This document shows positions 26,140 to 34,726 of a stretch of DNA of 64,000 nucleotides, one piece after another. Both the position numbers and the translations under genes were made by a program. Source of the DNA: Salinibacter pepae (lineage in GTDB: Bacteria > Bacteroidota > Rhodothermia > Rhodothermales > Salinibacteraceae); NCBI RefSeq assembly GCF_947077775.1, contig NZ_CAMTTE010000001.1, positions 186,001-250,000 on the forward strand, read 5' to 3'. The notes under the pieces were generated by a model. It had not been told where the DNA came from. It made no database searches and was given only the letters and a program-made list of their open reading frames with translations. Numbering within the stretch: the first letter of the stretch is position 1; each line of letters starts with the position of its first letter.

Positions 26140-27438
26140 ATGAGCGCTGACCGGCCCGATTCGGACCCCTCCGCCCCCGATGCACGCCCCCCTTCTCAGG
26201 AGCGGCAATGGCTGCAGCCGACGGCGGAGATGGACGCGCCCGCAAACCTGGGACGCACAAGTGCCCTGCAGGCGGCACAGTCCCCCGCAATCACGCGCTC
26301 GATTCTCGTCGTCTCGGCACTTTTTCTCGTCGCCCTGGGGATCGCCCTGGCGTTCATCCCGTGGCGCCAGACGGTCTCCGGCAGCGGGACGGTGACGGCC
26401 TACGCCCCGGAGGCCCGCCCCCGGACCGTTGCATCCCGCATCTCGGCCCGCGTCGCCGACTGGCACGTCGTCGAGGGGGATGAGGTCGCAAAGGGGGACA
26501 CCGTCGCGGTTCTGGAGGATCTGGGCTCCTCCTACCTGGACGACCAGTTTGCGGACCGGGTGGCCGCCCAACGGACCCGTACACTCAACGGGCTGCGCCT
26601 GGAGGTAGAGCGGGCCCGCCAGAAGCTTGCCCAGGCCCGCCAGAAACGCCGGTCCGCCGAAGAGAAGGTCAGCAACGCCACCCTGGGCGTCTCGACGGCC
26701 CGCACCCGGCTGGCCCGCATCGAGGACCTGCAGGACGACGGGATCTCGTCCGTCCGGGACCTGGAGACCGCTCGCCTCAAATTTCGAAAGGCACGGACCG
26801 ACTCGGTCGCCACCGCCGCGGACCTGGCCGCGGCGCGCCGGGCGGTCGAGTCGGCCCGCCTCAACGTGGAGCGGAAGGAGCAGAAGCTGGCGGCCAAGCA
26901 GGCGGCACTCAGCCGCAAGGTCGACAACGCCCGCGAACGCGCCTCCAATGCCATCGTGCGCGCCCCCATTCGCGGAACGGTGTCCAGCATCAACCGCGTG
27001 GGACCGGGCCAGATCGTGAAGAAGGGGACGACGCTCGCGACCGTGGCCCCCAACACGGACGACCGGGCCGCAGAGCTTTTCGTGAGCAGCATCGGCGCCT
27101 CCCTCATTGAGCCGGGCCGGCAGGTCCAGCTCCAATTTTCCGGATTCCCCGCCCTCCAGTTCTCGGGGCTGCCCGACGCCTCCACCGGCACCTTCGCGGG
27201 AACGGTTCGCTTCATCGATCCCGTCGGGGACGGCTCCGGGCGCTTCCGGATGCTGGTCGTGCCGGACACGTCCGCCGGAAATCCCAGCTGGCCGAGCCCC
27301 CAATACCTTCGCCAGGGCGCGCCGGCGAAGGGCTCCGTGCTGCTGTCCAGCGTGTCGCTCGGGTACGAAATCTGGCGCCGCATGAACGGCCTTCCCCCGC
27401 AGCTCTCCACGCAGCAAGGCACGGCCCCGGCGAAGTAG
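26140..27438 (+). CDS. HlyD-family periplasmic adaptor (membrane fusion protein)
   Basis: 432 residues from ATG 26140. A cytoplasmic acidic N-terminus is followed by one membrane helix (about 53-75), a lipoyl half-motif around VVEGDEVAKGDTVAVLED (118-135), a long Arg/Ala/Lys-rich coiled coil (about 145-285), and the second lipoyl half and beta-barrel (IVRAPIRGTVSSINRVGPG onward). This is the adaptor joining an inner-membrane ABC exporter to a TolC channel. It lies 92 bases after the exporter and 51 bases before the TolC-like gene. Confidence 0.92.
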   Translation: MSADRPDSDPSAPDARPPSQERQWLQPTAEMDAPANLGRTSALQAAQSPAITRSILVVSALFLVALGIALAFIPWRQTVSGSGTVTAYAPEARPRTVASRISARVADWHVVEGDEVAKGDTVAVLEDLGSSYLDDQFADRVAAQRTRTLNGLRLEVERARQKLAQARQKRRSAEEKVSNATLGVSTARTRLARIEDLQDDGISSVRDLETARLKFRKARTDSVATAADLAAARRAVESARLNVERKEQKLAAKQAALSRKVDNARERASNAIVRAPIRGTVSSINRVGPGQIVKKGTTLATVAPNTDDRAAELFVSSIGASLIEPGRQVQLQFSGFPALQFSGLPDASTGTFAGTVRFIDPVGDGSGRFRMLVVPDTSAGNPSWPSPQYLRQGAPAKGSVLLSSVSLGYEIWRRMNGLPPQLSTQQGTAPAK

Positions 27439-27489
27439 TCGACCGGGGATGCCGCGACGATTCGACACGTCCCACCACACCCGATACGG

Positions 27490-28986
27490 ATGACCGTTCG
27501 CGTTTTTGTCGTTATCCTCGCAGTCGCCCTGATGGGGACGGCGGCCCAGGCACAAGATTCTGGGGCGCCGGAGCGAAGCGGCCCCCCAAATGCCACCGTC
27601 CCCTGTCCGTCGTCGGACGACTGCCCGGTGCTCACCCTGGATGACGTTCGGCGCCGGGTGTTGGCGACCAGTCCATCCGCCCGGGCCAACCGGTTGGAAG
27701 ACGACCGGGCGGCGGCCCAAGTCCTAAGCGCCCGGGGCGGCTTCGAACCGGCGCTCGTGTCTGGCTACGCGTACAAGACGCGGGACGGAAAGGACAAGCT
27801 GAATGTCTTACGGAGCGGGGTCAATTGGCCCCTGAACCTGCCGGCAAGTCCGACCCTCAAGTTCGACTATCGCCGTGGGCTTGGCTCCAGCATCGACCCG
27901 TCGGTAAAGACCTCCCGGGTGGGGGAGACGCGCTTCGGCCTCTCGTTCGCGCCGCTCGGGGGATTCCGGACCGACAAGTCCCGCGCCGCGCTCGATAAGG
28001 CCCGGCTGGCGCCCCGTCGGGCCGACGCCCTGCAGGCCAGAAAACGAAACCGGTTGCTGCTGAAGGCGTCTCGGGCCTTCTGGGACTGGGTGAAGGCCCG
28101 CCAGACCCTGGCGGTGAGCCGTGAGCTCCTCCAGTTGGCGGAGCGGCGCCGGGCCCTGGTCACGAAAAAAGCGCGGGCCGGCGAAATCCCGGCGGTCGAC
28201 AGCATCGATGCGGCCCGGACGACCGCCAGCCGACAGGCGACGCTGGAGAAAGCGCGACGGACCGCCCGCGAGAAGCGCATCAAGCTCGCCACGTTTCTGT
28301 GGGCGGAAGACGGCTCCCCCGCGACGTTCCGCTACGCGCCCCCGGCCCTGGACATGCCCGCCCCTGTCGACACCACCCGACGGGCAGATGCCGTGGCGAC
28401 CGCCCTCGCGCGCCGCCCCATGCTGCGGGTGATGGACCTCAAGCGCCAGAAGACGGAGATCGAGCAGCGGCTAGCGCAGGAGCGGCTCCGCCCCAAGGTT
28501 AAACTTGAGGCCCAGGCCGTGTCGTACACGGACAGTCCACTGAACATTTCGGACGTCAAGGTGGGCTTCGAGGTCGACCAGCCGTTCTTTTCCCGGAGCC
28601 GACGCAGCGAGGTGGAGAAAACCAAAATTGCGCTGCGCGACCTCAAACTAAAACAAGACATCGCCAGGCGAACAGTGCGGGCGGACGTGGAGTCCGCCCT
28701 CGCCGCCCTGTCTCAGGCCCACCGCCGGGCCCGATCGGCCCAGCGCAACGAGCGGCTCGCTGAACAACTTCGGCGGCTGGAGCAGCGGCGCTTCGAGCAG
28801 GGACAGGGCACGCTGTTCGTGCTCAATAAGCGGGAGCAATCCCTGGCGAAGGCCCGAAAGCAGTTCATCGCCGCCCAAATTAGCACCCTGAAGGCCCTCG
28901 CGGCCTTTCAGTGGGCCACGGGCACCATTGCCGACCCGTACGTCGACGGCGAACGTCGCGCCGGGTCGGATTTCCCACGAGAGTAG
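27490..28986 (+). CDS. TolC-family outer membrane channel
   Basis: 498 residues with a signal peptide (VFVVILAVALMGTAAQAQ) and then the outer-membrane efflux protein repeats. LTLDDVRRRVLATSPSARANR opens the first repeat, and long alpha-helical stretches (ALQARKRNRLLLKASRAFWDWV; LAEQLRRLEQRRFEQGQG) form the periplasmic barrel. The two repeats are visible as paired coiled-coil segments. It completes the three-part export pathway with the two upstream genes. A Cys pair near residues 39 and 45 (VPCPSSDDCPV) is unusual for TolC proteins. Confidence 0.9.
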   Translation: MTVRVFVVILAVALMGTAAQAQDSGAPERSGPPNATVPCPSSDDCPVLTLDDVRRRVLATSPSARANRLEDDRAAAQVLSARGGFEPALVSGYAYKTRDGKDKLNVLRSGVNWPLNLPASPTLKFDYRRGLGSSIDPSVKTSRVGETRFGLSFAPLGGFRTDKSRAALDKARLAPRRADALQARKRNRLLLKASRAFWDWVKARQTLAVSRELLQLAERRRALVTKKARAGEIPAVDSIDAARTTASRQATLEKARRTAREKRIKLATFLWAEDGSPATFRYAPPALDMPAPVDTTRRADAVATALARRPMLRVMDLKRQKTEIEQRLAQERLRPKVKLEAQAVSYTDSPLNISDVKVGFEVDQPFFSRSRRSEVEKTKIALRDLKLKQDIARRTVRADVESALAALSQAHRRARSAQRNERLAEQLRRLEQRRFEQGQGTLFVLNKREQSLAKARKQFIAAQISTLKALAAFQWATGTIADPYVDGERRAGSDFPRE

Positions 28987-29034
28987 CTTCTTTCTGCCCC
29001 ACTCCCGGAAGCGCATCCATCGAACACGAACGGA

Positions 29035-29062
29035 GGGCCCTCACACAAGGGCCCTCACACAA
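29035..29062 (+). repeat. 14-bp perfect tandem duplication forming a hairpin
   Basis: GGGCCCTCACACAA occurs twice head to tail (29035-29048, 29049-29062). Because GAGGGCCCTC is self-complementary, the duplication also makes a perfect 8-bp stem (GAGGGCCC/GGGCCCTC) with an 8-base loop. It lies between the TolC-like gene and the small membrane gene. No T run follows, so terminator function is doubtful. Confidence 0.6.
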
Positions 29063-29099
29063 CCGACGCAAGGACTTTCTCCCTGACACAACCAATGCC

Positions 29100-29237
29100 A
29101 TGACGCTGGCCTTTGTCAGTCTCGTCGCCATCACACTTGGAATTGTGCTCGTCTTCGGCCTCGGCTTCGGGGCCATGTATGTCCTGTGGACGCTGCTTCA
29201 GCCCCCCGAGACCCCGGACGACTCCGAGGAGGGTTGA
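29100..29237 (+). CDS. small single-pass membrane protein (45 aa), unknown
   Basis: A short gene from ATG 29100 encoding one long hydrophobic helix (LAFVSLVAITLGIVLVFGL) followed by FGAMYVLWTLLQPP and an acidic tail ETPDDSEEG. The hydrophobic pattern and acidic C-terminus are those of a genuine small membrane protein rather than frame noise. I know no family. It may belong to the export operon ending at 28986. Confidence 0.5.
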   Translation: MTLAFVSLVAITLGIVLVFGLGFGAMYVLWTLLQPPETPDDSEEG

Positions 29238-29374
29238 GACGGCGGGGGGCTCGGGCTCGTGCAGGGACCCGGTGAGGACGTTCGGCGTACCCGCGACCCG
29301 GAGGGCCGATCCCGGCGCGGCGGTCCATCCCCCGGCGTGCCCTCTGTGGATGCGGGGCGTCACGGGGCATCGCA

Positions 29375-29755
29375 TCAGGTTTCGTCGCCGGAACCCCCGT
29401 CGGTGGCGTTGCAGAGGACGGCAGGGTCGCGCTGGGTCTCCTGGTAGGTGATGGTCCGGCCCTCCGGAAACGTGATGTCCATTGTCTCCGCGTCGACCCG
29501 GTTCACCCTCCACTCGGTTCCCTGCCGAAAACGAATTTTGTCGTTCTCGTACTGGACCGAGGATGGGTACATCATGCAGTCCCCCTCCTCCCCCACACGC
29601 CACGTCTCGATCCACTGATCTTCAATGCGGAGGTAGACCGTATACTCCTCCCCATCGCGCTGAAAGTCGTGCTTCAGCGTCTGCGCCTCGACGGCGGGCG
29701 CTGCGATAAGTAGGGACAGGACGGCAAGAAAGAGGCTTCGGGGGAATCGGCTCAC
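29375..29755 (-). CDS. secreted small protein of unknown function
   Basis: 126 residues starting with GTG at 29755. A clear signal peptide (RSLFLAVLSLLIAAPAVEAQ) precedes a beta-rich mature part with alternating charged and aromatic residues (YTVYLRIEDQWIETWRVGEE, KIRFRQGTEWRVNRVD), suggesting a small beta-barrel or sandwich. Two Cys (EGDCMMY and AVLCNA) could form a disulfide. No family is recognised. Monocistronic. Confidence 0.7.
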   Translation of the reverse strand: MSRFPRSLFLAVLSLLIAAPAVEAQTLKHDFQRDGEEYTVYLRIEDQWIETWRVGEEGDCMMYPSSVQYENDKIRFRQGTEWRVNRVDAETMDITFPEGRTITYQETQRDPAVLCNATDGGSGDET

Positions 29756-30579
29756 GGCGACGAGGTATTTGGCAGGCTGCTGGAATTAGCACACCGTCGC
29801 GCCGTGCCGATGCGGGGTGCATCCACGGCAGGGCACGGCAGCACGCGTCATGCAGGAGAATCCCAGTCAGCCCGGATTCAAAGGAATTGGACCGACGGAA
29901 GCTCAAACGCAGTGTCACATGCAAGTACCCGAAACACGACACGTCAGTACAATTGCTCCGGGATCGTGGTAGCAAAACGTAATAGAGTTGAAAGCCTTAA
30001 CCTACACCGGAAGTCCCGAAAATGTAGAGTGCTTTTTTAAACTTGTAAACCGGTAACGCCTCCCCACCATTTCTGAATCCGGACGGGGAAATGCGCGACC
30101 GGGTCCTGGGAACGGCCCCGGCACCGTTCCGTCGATATCGCCGTTCATTCCAGGCGATTCGTCCTCCCGTGCCACAGCCCCCCTGCATGCGTCAGAACAT
30201 CCAACTGGTTGCGGTGGGACGAACCGTCGGGATGTGCCTCTTTCCGCCCTCCACGGCCACCCGTAGAGCGTTGAATGACGAGGCCGAGGCGACAGAGGTG
30301 CGCGTCACCAAGCATCGCTACTTTGCCGCGGAGCCCCGGTGGGGCACGCCGCGGTACCGCTACGAGGGTCGCCTCGCGTCGTCCCGCCTTCTTCCACAAA
30401 TTCTTCTCGTCGCGATGCCTGGAGGGGACGCGTACGTGATTGCGGAGGAGGGAGGCTCAAGGGCCCCCTGACTGGACGCTCGTGTCCCCGCCGCGATGGG
30501 CCTTCGCCCGCGGTGCACTGAAGGGGTCGCAGGGGGACGCGCGGCCGGTGGGTGAGGCGGGAGCAGGCCCGCACAACGA
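29756..30579. other. long stretch without a recognisable gene
   Basis: About 820 bases. A patch at about 29930-30060 is clearly richer in A+T than its surroundings (runs such as GCTTTTTTAAACTTG). An open frame at 30091-30471 could encode 126 residues, but its Arg/Pro-rich start and weak codon pattern look like noise. No tRNA, rRNA or known RNA motif is seen. It may be regulatory, a decayed gene or an accessory scar. Confidence 0.4.
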
Positions 30580-30924
30580 TCAGGCATCGTCGGACTGAAC
30601 ATGAAGCTCGCGCCGGCCCGTGTCCACTTCAATGCCGGGCTCCTCGACCGACGCGAGGGCCGATCGCAGATCTAGGTCGGGCCGGGGAAGCCCCTCCACC
30701 ACGAGCGTCCAGAAGTCGGCGTCGTAGCTTCGGGGGTCGATGGCCGCGGAGCCGGTCGTAATGTCCACCTGCAGGGCCAGACGGAGGGTGCCGGTCTCGG
30801 CGTCTCGGTAGGTCGTCGTGAAGAGATGCTCTTCGCTACGAGTCGTCTCGACCCGGAGGTCGTCTCCCTCCTCGGAGGTCACAAAGCTCTCGCCTACGGC
30901 AAGTTCGGTCGGCTCATCGGGCAT
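30580..30924 (-). CDS. small acidic cytoplasmic protein, unknown function
   Basis: 114 residues from ATG 30924 with no signal peptide. It is strongly acidic (MPDEPTELAVGESFVTSEEGDD) and beta-rich in pattern (HLFTTTYRDAETGTLRLALQVDI). It is divergent from the cytidine deaminase-like gene across 168 bases. No family is recognised. The amino-acid composition is that of a real halophile protein, not of an antisense frame. Confidence 0.65.
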   Translation of the reverse strand: MPDEPTELAVGESFVTSEEGDDLRVETTRSEEHLFTTTYRDAETGTLRLALQVDITTGSAAIDPRSYDADFWTLVVEGLPRPDLDLRSALASVEEPGIEVDTGRRELHVQSDDA

Positions 30925-31092
30925 GCGGCGGCGTGGGGTTGCGGCAGAGATAACTTGGATCCAAATCTAAGCACCAGCCGATTCGACCGAAAGGTCGCCC
31001 CGCGTTTGTCTCTCGTCCAAACCGGAACCTCCTCCCGTTTTCACCGATTCCCACCGGTCCAATTTGTCAATTTCGGATCCCACCCGCGGTTT

Positions 31093-31896
31093 ATGCCCCC
31101 GCCCGACTCCGCCCTCGACCCGCCTCGTCGCCGGGCGCGCGATCTTCTGCCCCGCGCCCACGTGCCGTTTTCCGACGCGCCGACGGCGGCCGTGCTCCTG
31201 TTGGACGACGGCCGCTGGGTCCCTGGGGTGCGCCTGGAGAGCGCCTCCTACTCCCTTACCATTCCGGCCCTGCTCAACGCCTACACCACGGCCGTCGCCC
31301 TCGGGCACGAGCCGTCGATCGTGGCCTTCGTCCTCTCACGCCCCTTCCGACGGGAGGAGGCCCTTTATGTCGAAGACCTGCCCCAAGGGCCCTTCGAGCC
31401 GGCCGCCGACGACGCCTGGGTTCGGGGTGCGGGCGGGAACGGTGCGCTGCCCGCCATGCAGGCCGTGCTGCCTCCGGGCCTCGACGTGTCCATCGACGGG
31501 ACGGAGGACGGCCTGCAGGCGGTCCGCCGCGTGTCCCGGCGGGCCCATGTGCCGTCTTCCGGGTACCCCGTCGGGGCCGTTCTCGAGACTCAAGGGGGGC
31601 CGTTCGTGCCGGGCGTCAACGTCGAGCACCCGGACTGGGCCCGGATCCTCTGCGCCGAGCGCAACGTCCTGGGCACGATGCAGTCGTACGCACTCCCGTC
31701 GCCGCGTCGCCTCTACCTCACGTGCGATAAGGACCCCGAGGGCACCCCGTGCGGGGCGTGCCGGCAGCTTCTCGCGGAACTCGCGCCCGAGGCGACGCTT
31801 TGGATGGATCGGCATGACGCTGACCCTGAGCGCTCCAGTGCATCGGCCCTGCTACCGGGCTCGTTTCGGGGGCGTGCCCTGCTCGACGCCTCGTAA
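31093..31896 (+). CDS. two-domain cytidine deaminase with active site in the C-terminal repeat
   Basis: 267 residues made of two related halves. The C-terminal half carries the zinc site: Cys187-Ala-Glu189 (CAER, with the proton-shuttling Glu) and Cys220/Cys223 (PCGACRQ). The N-terminal half keeps the framework (RAHVPFSDAPTAAVLL against RAHVPSSGYPVGAVLE; WVPGVRLES against FVPGVNVEH) but has IPAL in place of CAER and no Cys pair. In E. coli Cdd the order is reversed, with the zinc in the first domain. Expected reaction: cytidine or deoxycytidine to uridine. The start is ATG 31093; the frame is open further upstream. Confidence 0.85.
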   Translation: MPPPDSALDPPRRRARDLLPRAHVPFSDAPTAAVLLLDDGRWVPGVRLESASYSLTIPALLNAYTTAVALGHEPSIVAFVLSRPFRREEALYVEDLPQGPFEPAADDAWVRGAGGNGALPAMQAVLPPGLDVSIDGTEDGLQAVRRVSRRAHVPSSGYPVGAVLETQGGPFVPGVNVEHPDWARILCAERNVLGTMQSYALPSPRRLYLTCDKDPEGTPCGACRQLLAELAPEATLWMDRHDADPERSSASALLPGSFRGRALLDAS

Positions 31897-32103
31897 GCCC
31901 TCGCAGAGCGTCGACTCAGCCCGAATGCCCCCGCCACCACGTCAGGACCGCAACGGGGACGTTCCCACTCCCCATCGATCGGGCCGACGAATGCCGCTCC
32001 TCAGCGAATCGTCTCCGACGCCCAACCGGTTGTGCCCCCATGCGCTCACCGGTCCATCGGCAGAATCCCCGCTCCGGTCGGCGATCCACCCGAGTAGCCC
32101 TGC

Positions 32104-33057
32104 ATGATCCTATACGTTTTTCTCTTCTTCGTCGGCCTGCTGCTGCTCTACCTGGGCGCCGAAGGCCTCATCCAGGGCGCCTCCAGCATCGCCCTACAGT
32201 ACGGCATTCGCCCCGTCATCTTGGGCCTGACGGTGGTCGCCCTCGGCACGTCGATGCCGGAGTATCTGGTCAACGTATTTGCGTTGATCTCGGGGGAGTC
32301 CCCGCTCGCCATCGGCAACATCATCGGCTCCAACATTAGCAACGTGGCCCTCATCCTCGGGGCGTGTGCCGTGGTGCTGCCTCTCGCCGTCACGCCGGAG
32401 GTGCTGCGACGTGAGTACCCGGTCATGCTCGGCGTGATGGTGCTCTTTTACCTCTGTGCCCTCGACGGTGTGATTGGGGCCCGGGACGGCGTCTTGATGG
32501 TGGTCCTCCTCTCGGGACTCGCGGCCTACGTGTTCTACGACGCCCACCGGACCACCAGAGGCACTGTTCTGGAGAGCATGGAGGGCGAGCTGGACGCCGC
32601 CGATCCTGATCTCTCAACCCTGGCCAAAACCGTCTACGTGATTGGCGGCATGGGGGGGCTCACGCTCGGGGCCCATCTGATGGTCGACAACGCCCTTGCG
32701 ATCTCGGATGTCCTGAACATTGACCACGTCGTGATCGGCCTGACGGTGGTGGCCATTGGCACCAGCCTGCCCGAGCTGGCGGCCTCCATGGTGGGGACGC
32801 TGAAGCAGGAGGTCGATATGACCGTGGGCAACGTGATTGGGAGCAACCTCTTGAATGTACTGTTCGTAGTGGGGACGCTGGCCATTGTCGAGCCCATTAC
32901 GGTCGATCCGGAAACGATCCGCCTACACTTTCCCGTGATGCTGGGCTTTTGTGCCCTGCTGGTGCCCCTGACGTGGTGGGACCAAAAAATTACTCGGGTG
33001 GAAGGGGCATTCATGGTGATTGCCTTTCTGGGGTTCATGGTGTTTCTGTATGTGTGA
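32104..33057 (+). CDS. calcium/sodium antiporter, CaCA family (YrbG-like)
   Basis: A 317-residue membrane protein with about ten helices and the two inverted alpha repeats of cation/Ca exchangers. Repeat 1 has ALGTSMPEYLV and GNIIGSNISN; repeat 2 has AIGTSLPELAAS and GNVIGSNLLN. These Glu and Asn residues bind Ca and Na. The acidic loop DAADPDLST lies between the repeats. It exports Ca or exchanges Na in the inner membrane, a plausible osmotic and ionic role in a halophile. The last 8 bases overlap the subtilase start. Confidence 0.92.
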   Translation: MILYVFLFFVGLLLLYLGAEGLIQGASSIALQYGIRPVILGLTVVALGTSMPEYLVNVFALISGESPLAIGNIIGSNISNVALILGACAVVLPLAVTPEVLRREYPVMLGVMVLFYLCALDGVIGARDGVLMVVLLSGLAAYVFYDAHRTTRGTVLESMEGELDAADPDLSTLAKTVYVIGGMGGLTLGAHLMVDNALAISDVLNIDHVVIGLTVVAIGTSLPELAASMVGTLKQEVDMTVGNVIGSNLLNVLFVVGTLAIVEPITVDPETIRLHFPVMLGFCALLVPLTWWDQKITRVEGAFMVIAFLGFMVFLYV

Positions 33058-34714
33058 GTCACGTGCGTCCGCCCTCGAAGACATTCTTCCTCTGGGCCCC
33101 CTGTCTCGCCCCCTAGCGCGAGCGGTCCGGCCCCTCTCCCTTTTGGCCCTCACGGCCTGCCTGGGCGCGCTCTGCACCGTGCAGCTGGCTGAGGCCCGCC
33201 CCGCCGACAGCACGTCCACGGACAAATACTGGATCCTCCTCGCGGATCGTCCCTCCGAGACTGCCCCCACCAGCGGTGCGTCCGCGGCCCGACCGGTCGC
33301 GCCGGCGTTCCTGAACCGCCTCCGGTCCCTCGGCGTGCGGCCGCTTGTCCGGAGTCGCTGGCTCCACGCCGTCTCTGCGCGGCTTGCCCCCGACACCCGC
33401 GCCACAGTGGCGGCGCTGCCCTTCGTTCGGGGCACACGCCCGGTGGCCTCGCTTCGTCCCCTCGGTCCGCTCTCCGAACCGACCGACCCGTCCCCTCCCG
33501 CGTTGGGGGCGGCGGCCGGGCCCTTGTCTCGTATCAACGCCCGGTCTCCGTTGGCCCGGGGCCTGAACGGACGCGGGGTGGACGTGGGCTTCCTGGACGC
33601 GAACTACGCGGGCCTCAGTCATCCCGTGTTTTCGCACCTGCGGGCCAACGATCGGCTCGGGGGGCTCCGAAACATGACGACCGGACGACAAGGGGGGACT
33701 CATGGGGCCGGCGTCGTGTCCGTGGCCGCCGGCTACGAGCCCGGCTCGCTCGTGGGGCCGGCCTACGGGGCCAACATTTGGGGGGCAACGACGGAGTTTA
33801 CCCAGTACGAGCGCAACGTGGAGGAGGACAACTTCGTGGCGGGCCTGGAGTGGCTCACCCGCCGCGGGGTGGACGTGGTCAACGCCTCGATCGGGTACAC
33901 CCGCTTCGACGACGGCCAACGCAGCTACGGGCCGGACGACCTGGACGGGGACACGGCCCTCACCACCCGAGCGGTCGACCGGGCCGCCGGGCGCGGCGTG
34001 ACGGTGGTGGTGAGTGCCGGCAACAGCGGCTGCGACGCGCCCGACAGCTGCTGGTTCTACGTCAACACACCCGCCGATGCCGACTCGGCCATCGCGGTGG
34101 GCGCCATCGCCCCCGACTCGTCAGTGGCGTCCTTCAGTGCCCGTGGCCCCACGGCAGACGGCCGCCGCAAGCCGGACGTGGTCGTACAGGGGGAGACGGT
34201 GCCCGCCGCCTGGAAGAACGACCAGTACGCCCGGGTTAGTGGCACCTCCTTTGCCAGCCCGCAGGTAACCGGCATTGTCGCCCAGATGCTGCAGGTGAAC
34301 CCTGCGCTGGGCCCAATCGACGTCCGGCGGCTCCTGCGACAGACGGCCTCGCAGGCCCACGCCCCCGACACCACCCGCGGTTGGGGCATCGTGGACGCCG
34401 AGGCGGCCGTGCGTTACGCCGAATGGCAGGCGCGCCGCACGGCGCCGGCCGCCCTCCATGTATCGGCGCCGCACACGGCCCTGGACGCCCCGTCCCTCAT
34501 CGTTCCGGTCTCCGCTCCGCCCCACACGACGCGCCTTTGGGTCACCCTCCACACCGCGCTCGGGCACAGGGTGCGCCGCGTCGAACGGGCGGGGCACCCC
34601 GGCCCGAACCGGCTTCCAGTCGACGTGAGCGGCCTCCCGCCCGGCCTGTACCGGTACGTCGTCACGACGGACCGGGGCCACCACGCCACGGGGCGCGTCA
34701 CACTCTCCAAGTAA
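33050..34714 (+). CDS. secreted subtilisin-like serine protease (S8) with C-terminal sorting-type domain
   Basis: About 554 residues; the ATG at 33050 overlaps the antiporter stop by 8 bases. A signal peptide (LSLLALTACLGALCTVQLAEA) and a propeptide (about 55-165) precede the catalytic domain with Asp183 (FLDANYAG), His218 (GTHGAG), the oxyanion Asn about 325 (SAGNSG) and Ser400 (GTSFASPQV). The last 100 residues form a beta-sandwich ending PVDVSGLPPGLYRYVVTTDR and VTLSK, resembling type IX secretion C-terminal signals. Extracellular or cell-surface proteolysis is likely. Confidence 0.9.
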   Translation: MCESRASALEDILPLGPLSRPLARAVRPLSLLALTACLGALCTVQLAEARPADSTSTDKYWILLADRPSETAPTSGASAARPVAPAFLNRLRSLGVRPLVRSRWLHAVSARLAPDTRATVAALPFVRGTRPVASLRPLGPLSEPTDPSPPALGAAAGPLSRINARSPLARGLNGRGVDVGFLDANYAGLSHPVFSHLRANDRLGGLRNMTTGRQGGTHGAGVVSVAAGYEPGSLVGPAYGANIWGATTEFTQYERNVEEDNFVAGLEWLTRRGVDVVNASIGYTRFDDGQRSYGPDDLDGDTALTTRAVDRAAGRGVTVVVSAGNSGCDAPDSCWFYVNTPADADSAIAVGAIAPDSSVASFSARGPTADGRRKPDVVVQGETVPAAWKNDQYARVSGTSFASPQVTGIVAQMLQVNPALGPIDVRRLLRQTASQAHAPDTTRGWGIVDAEAAVRYAEWQARRTAPAALHVSAPHTALDAPSLIVPVSAPPHTTRLWVTLHTALGHRVRRVERAGHPGPNRLPVDVSGLPPGLYRYVVTTDRGHHATGRVTLSK

Positions 34715-34726
34715 CCTCTCCGCGGC

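Noticed and set aside
30091-30471. 126-codon plus-strand frame in the gene-free stretch
   Set aside because: Arg/Pro-rich start, weak codon bias and no family features; kept only as a note in the region entry.
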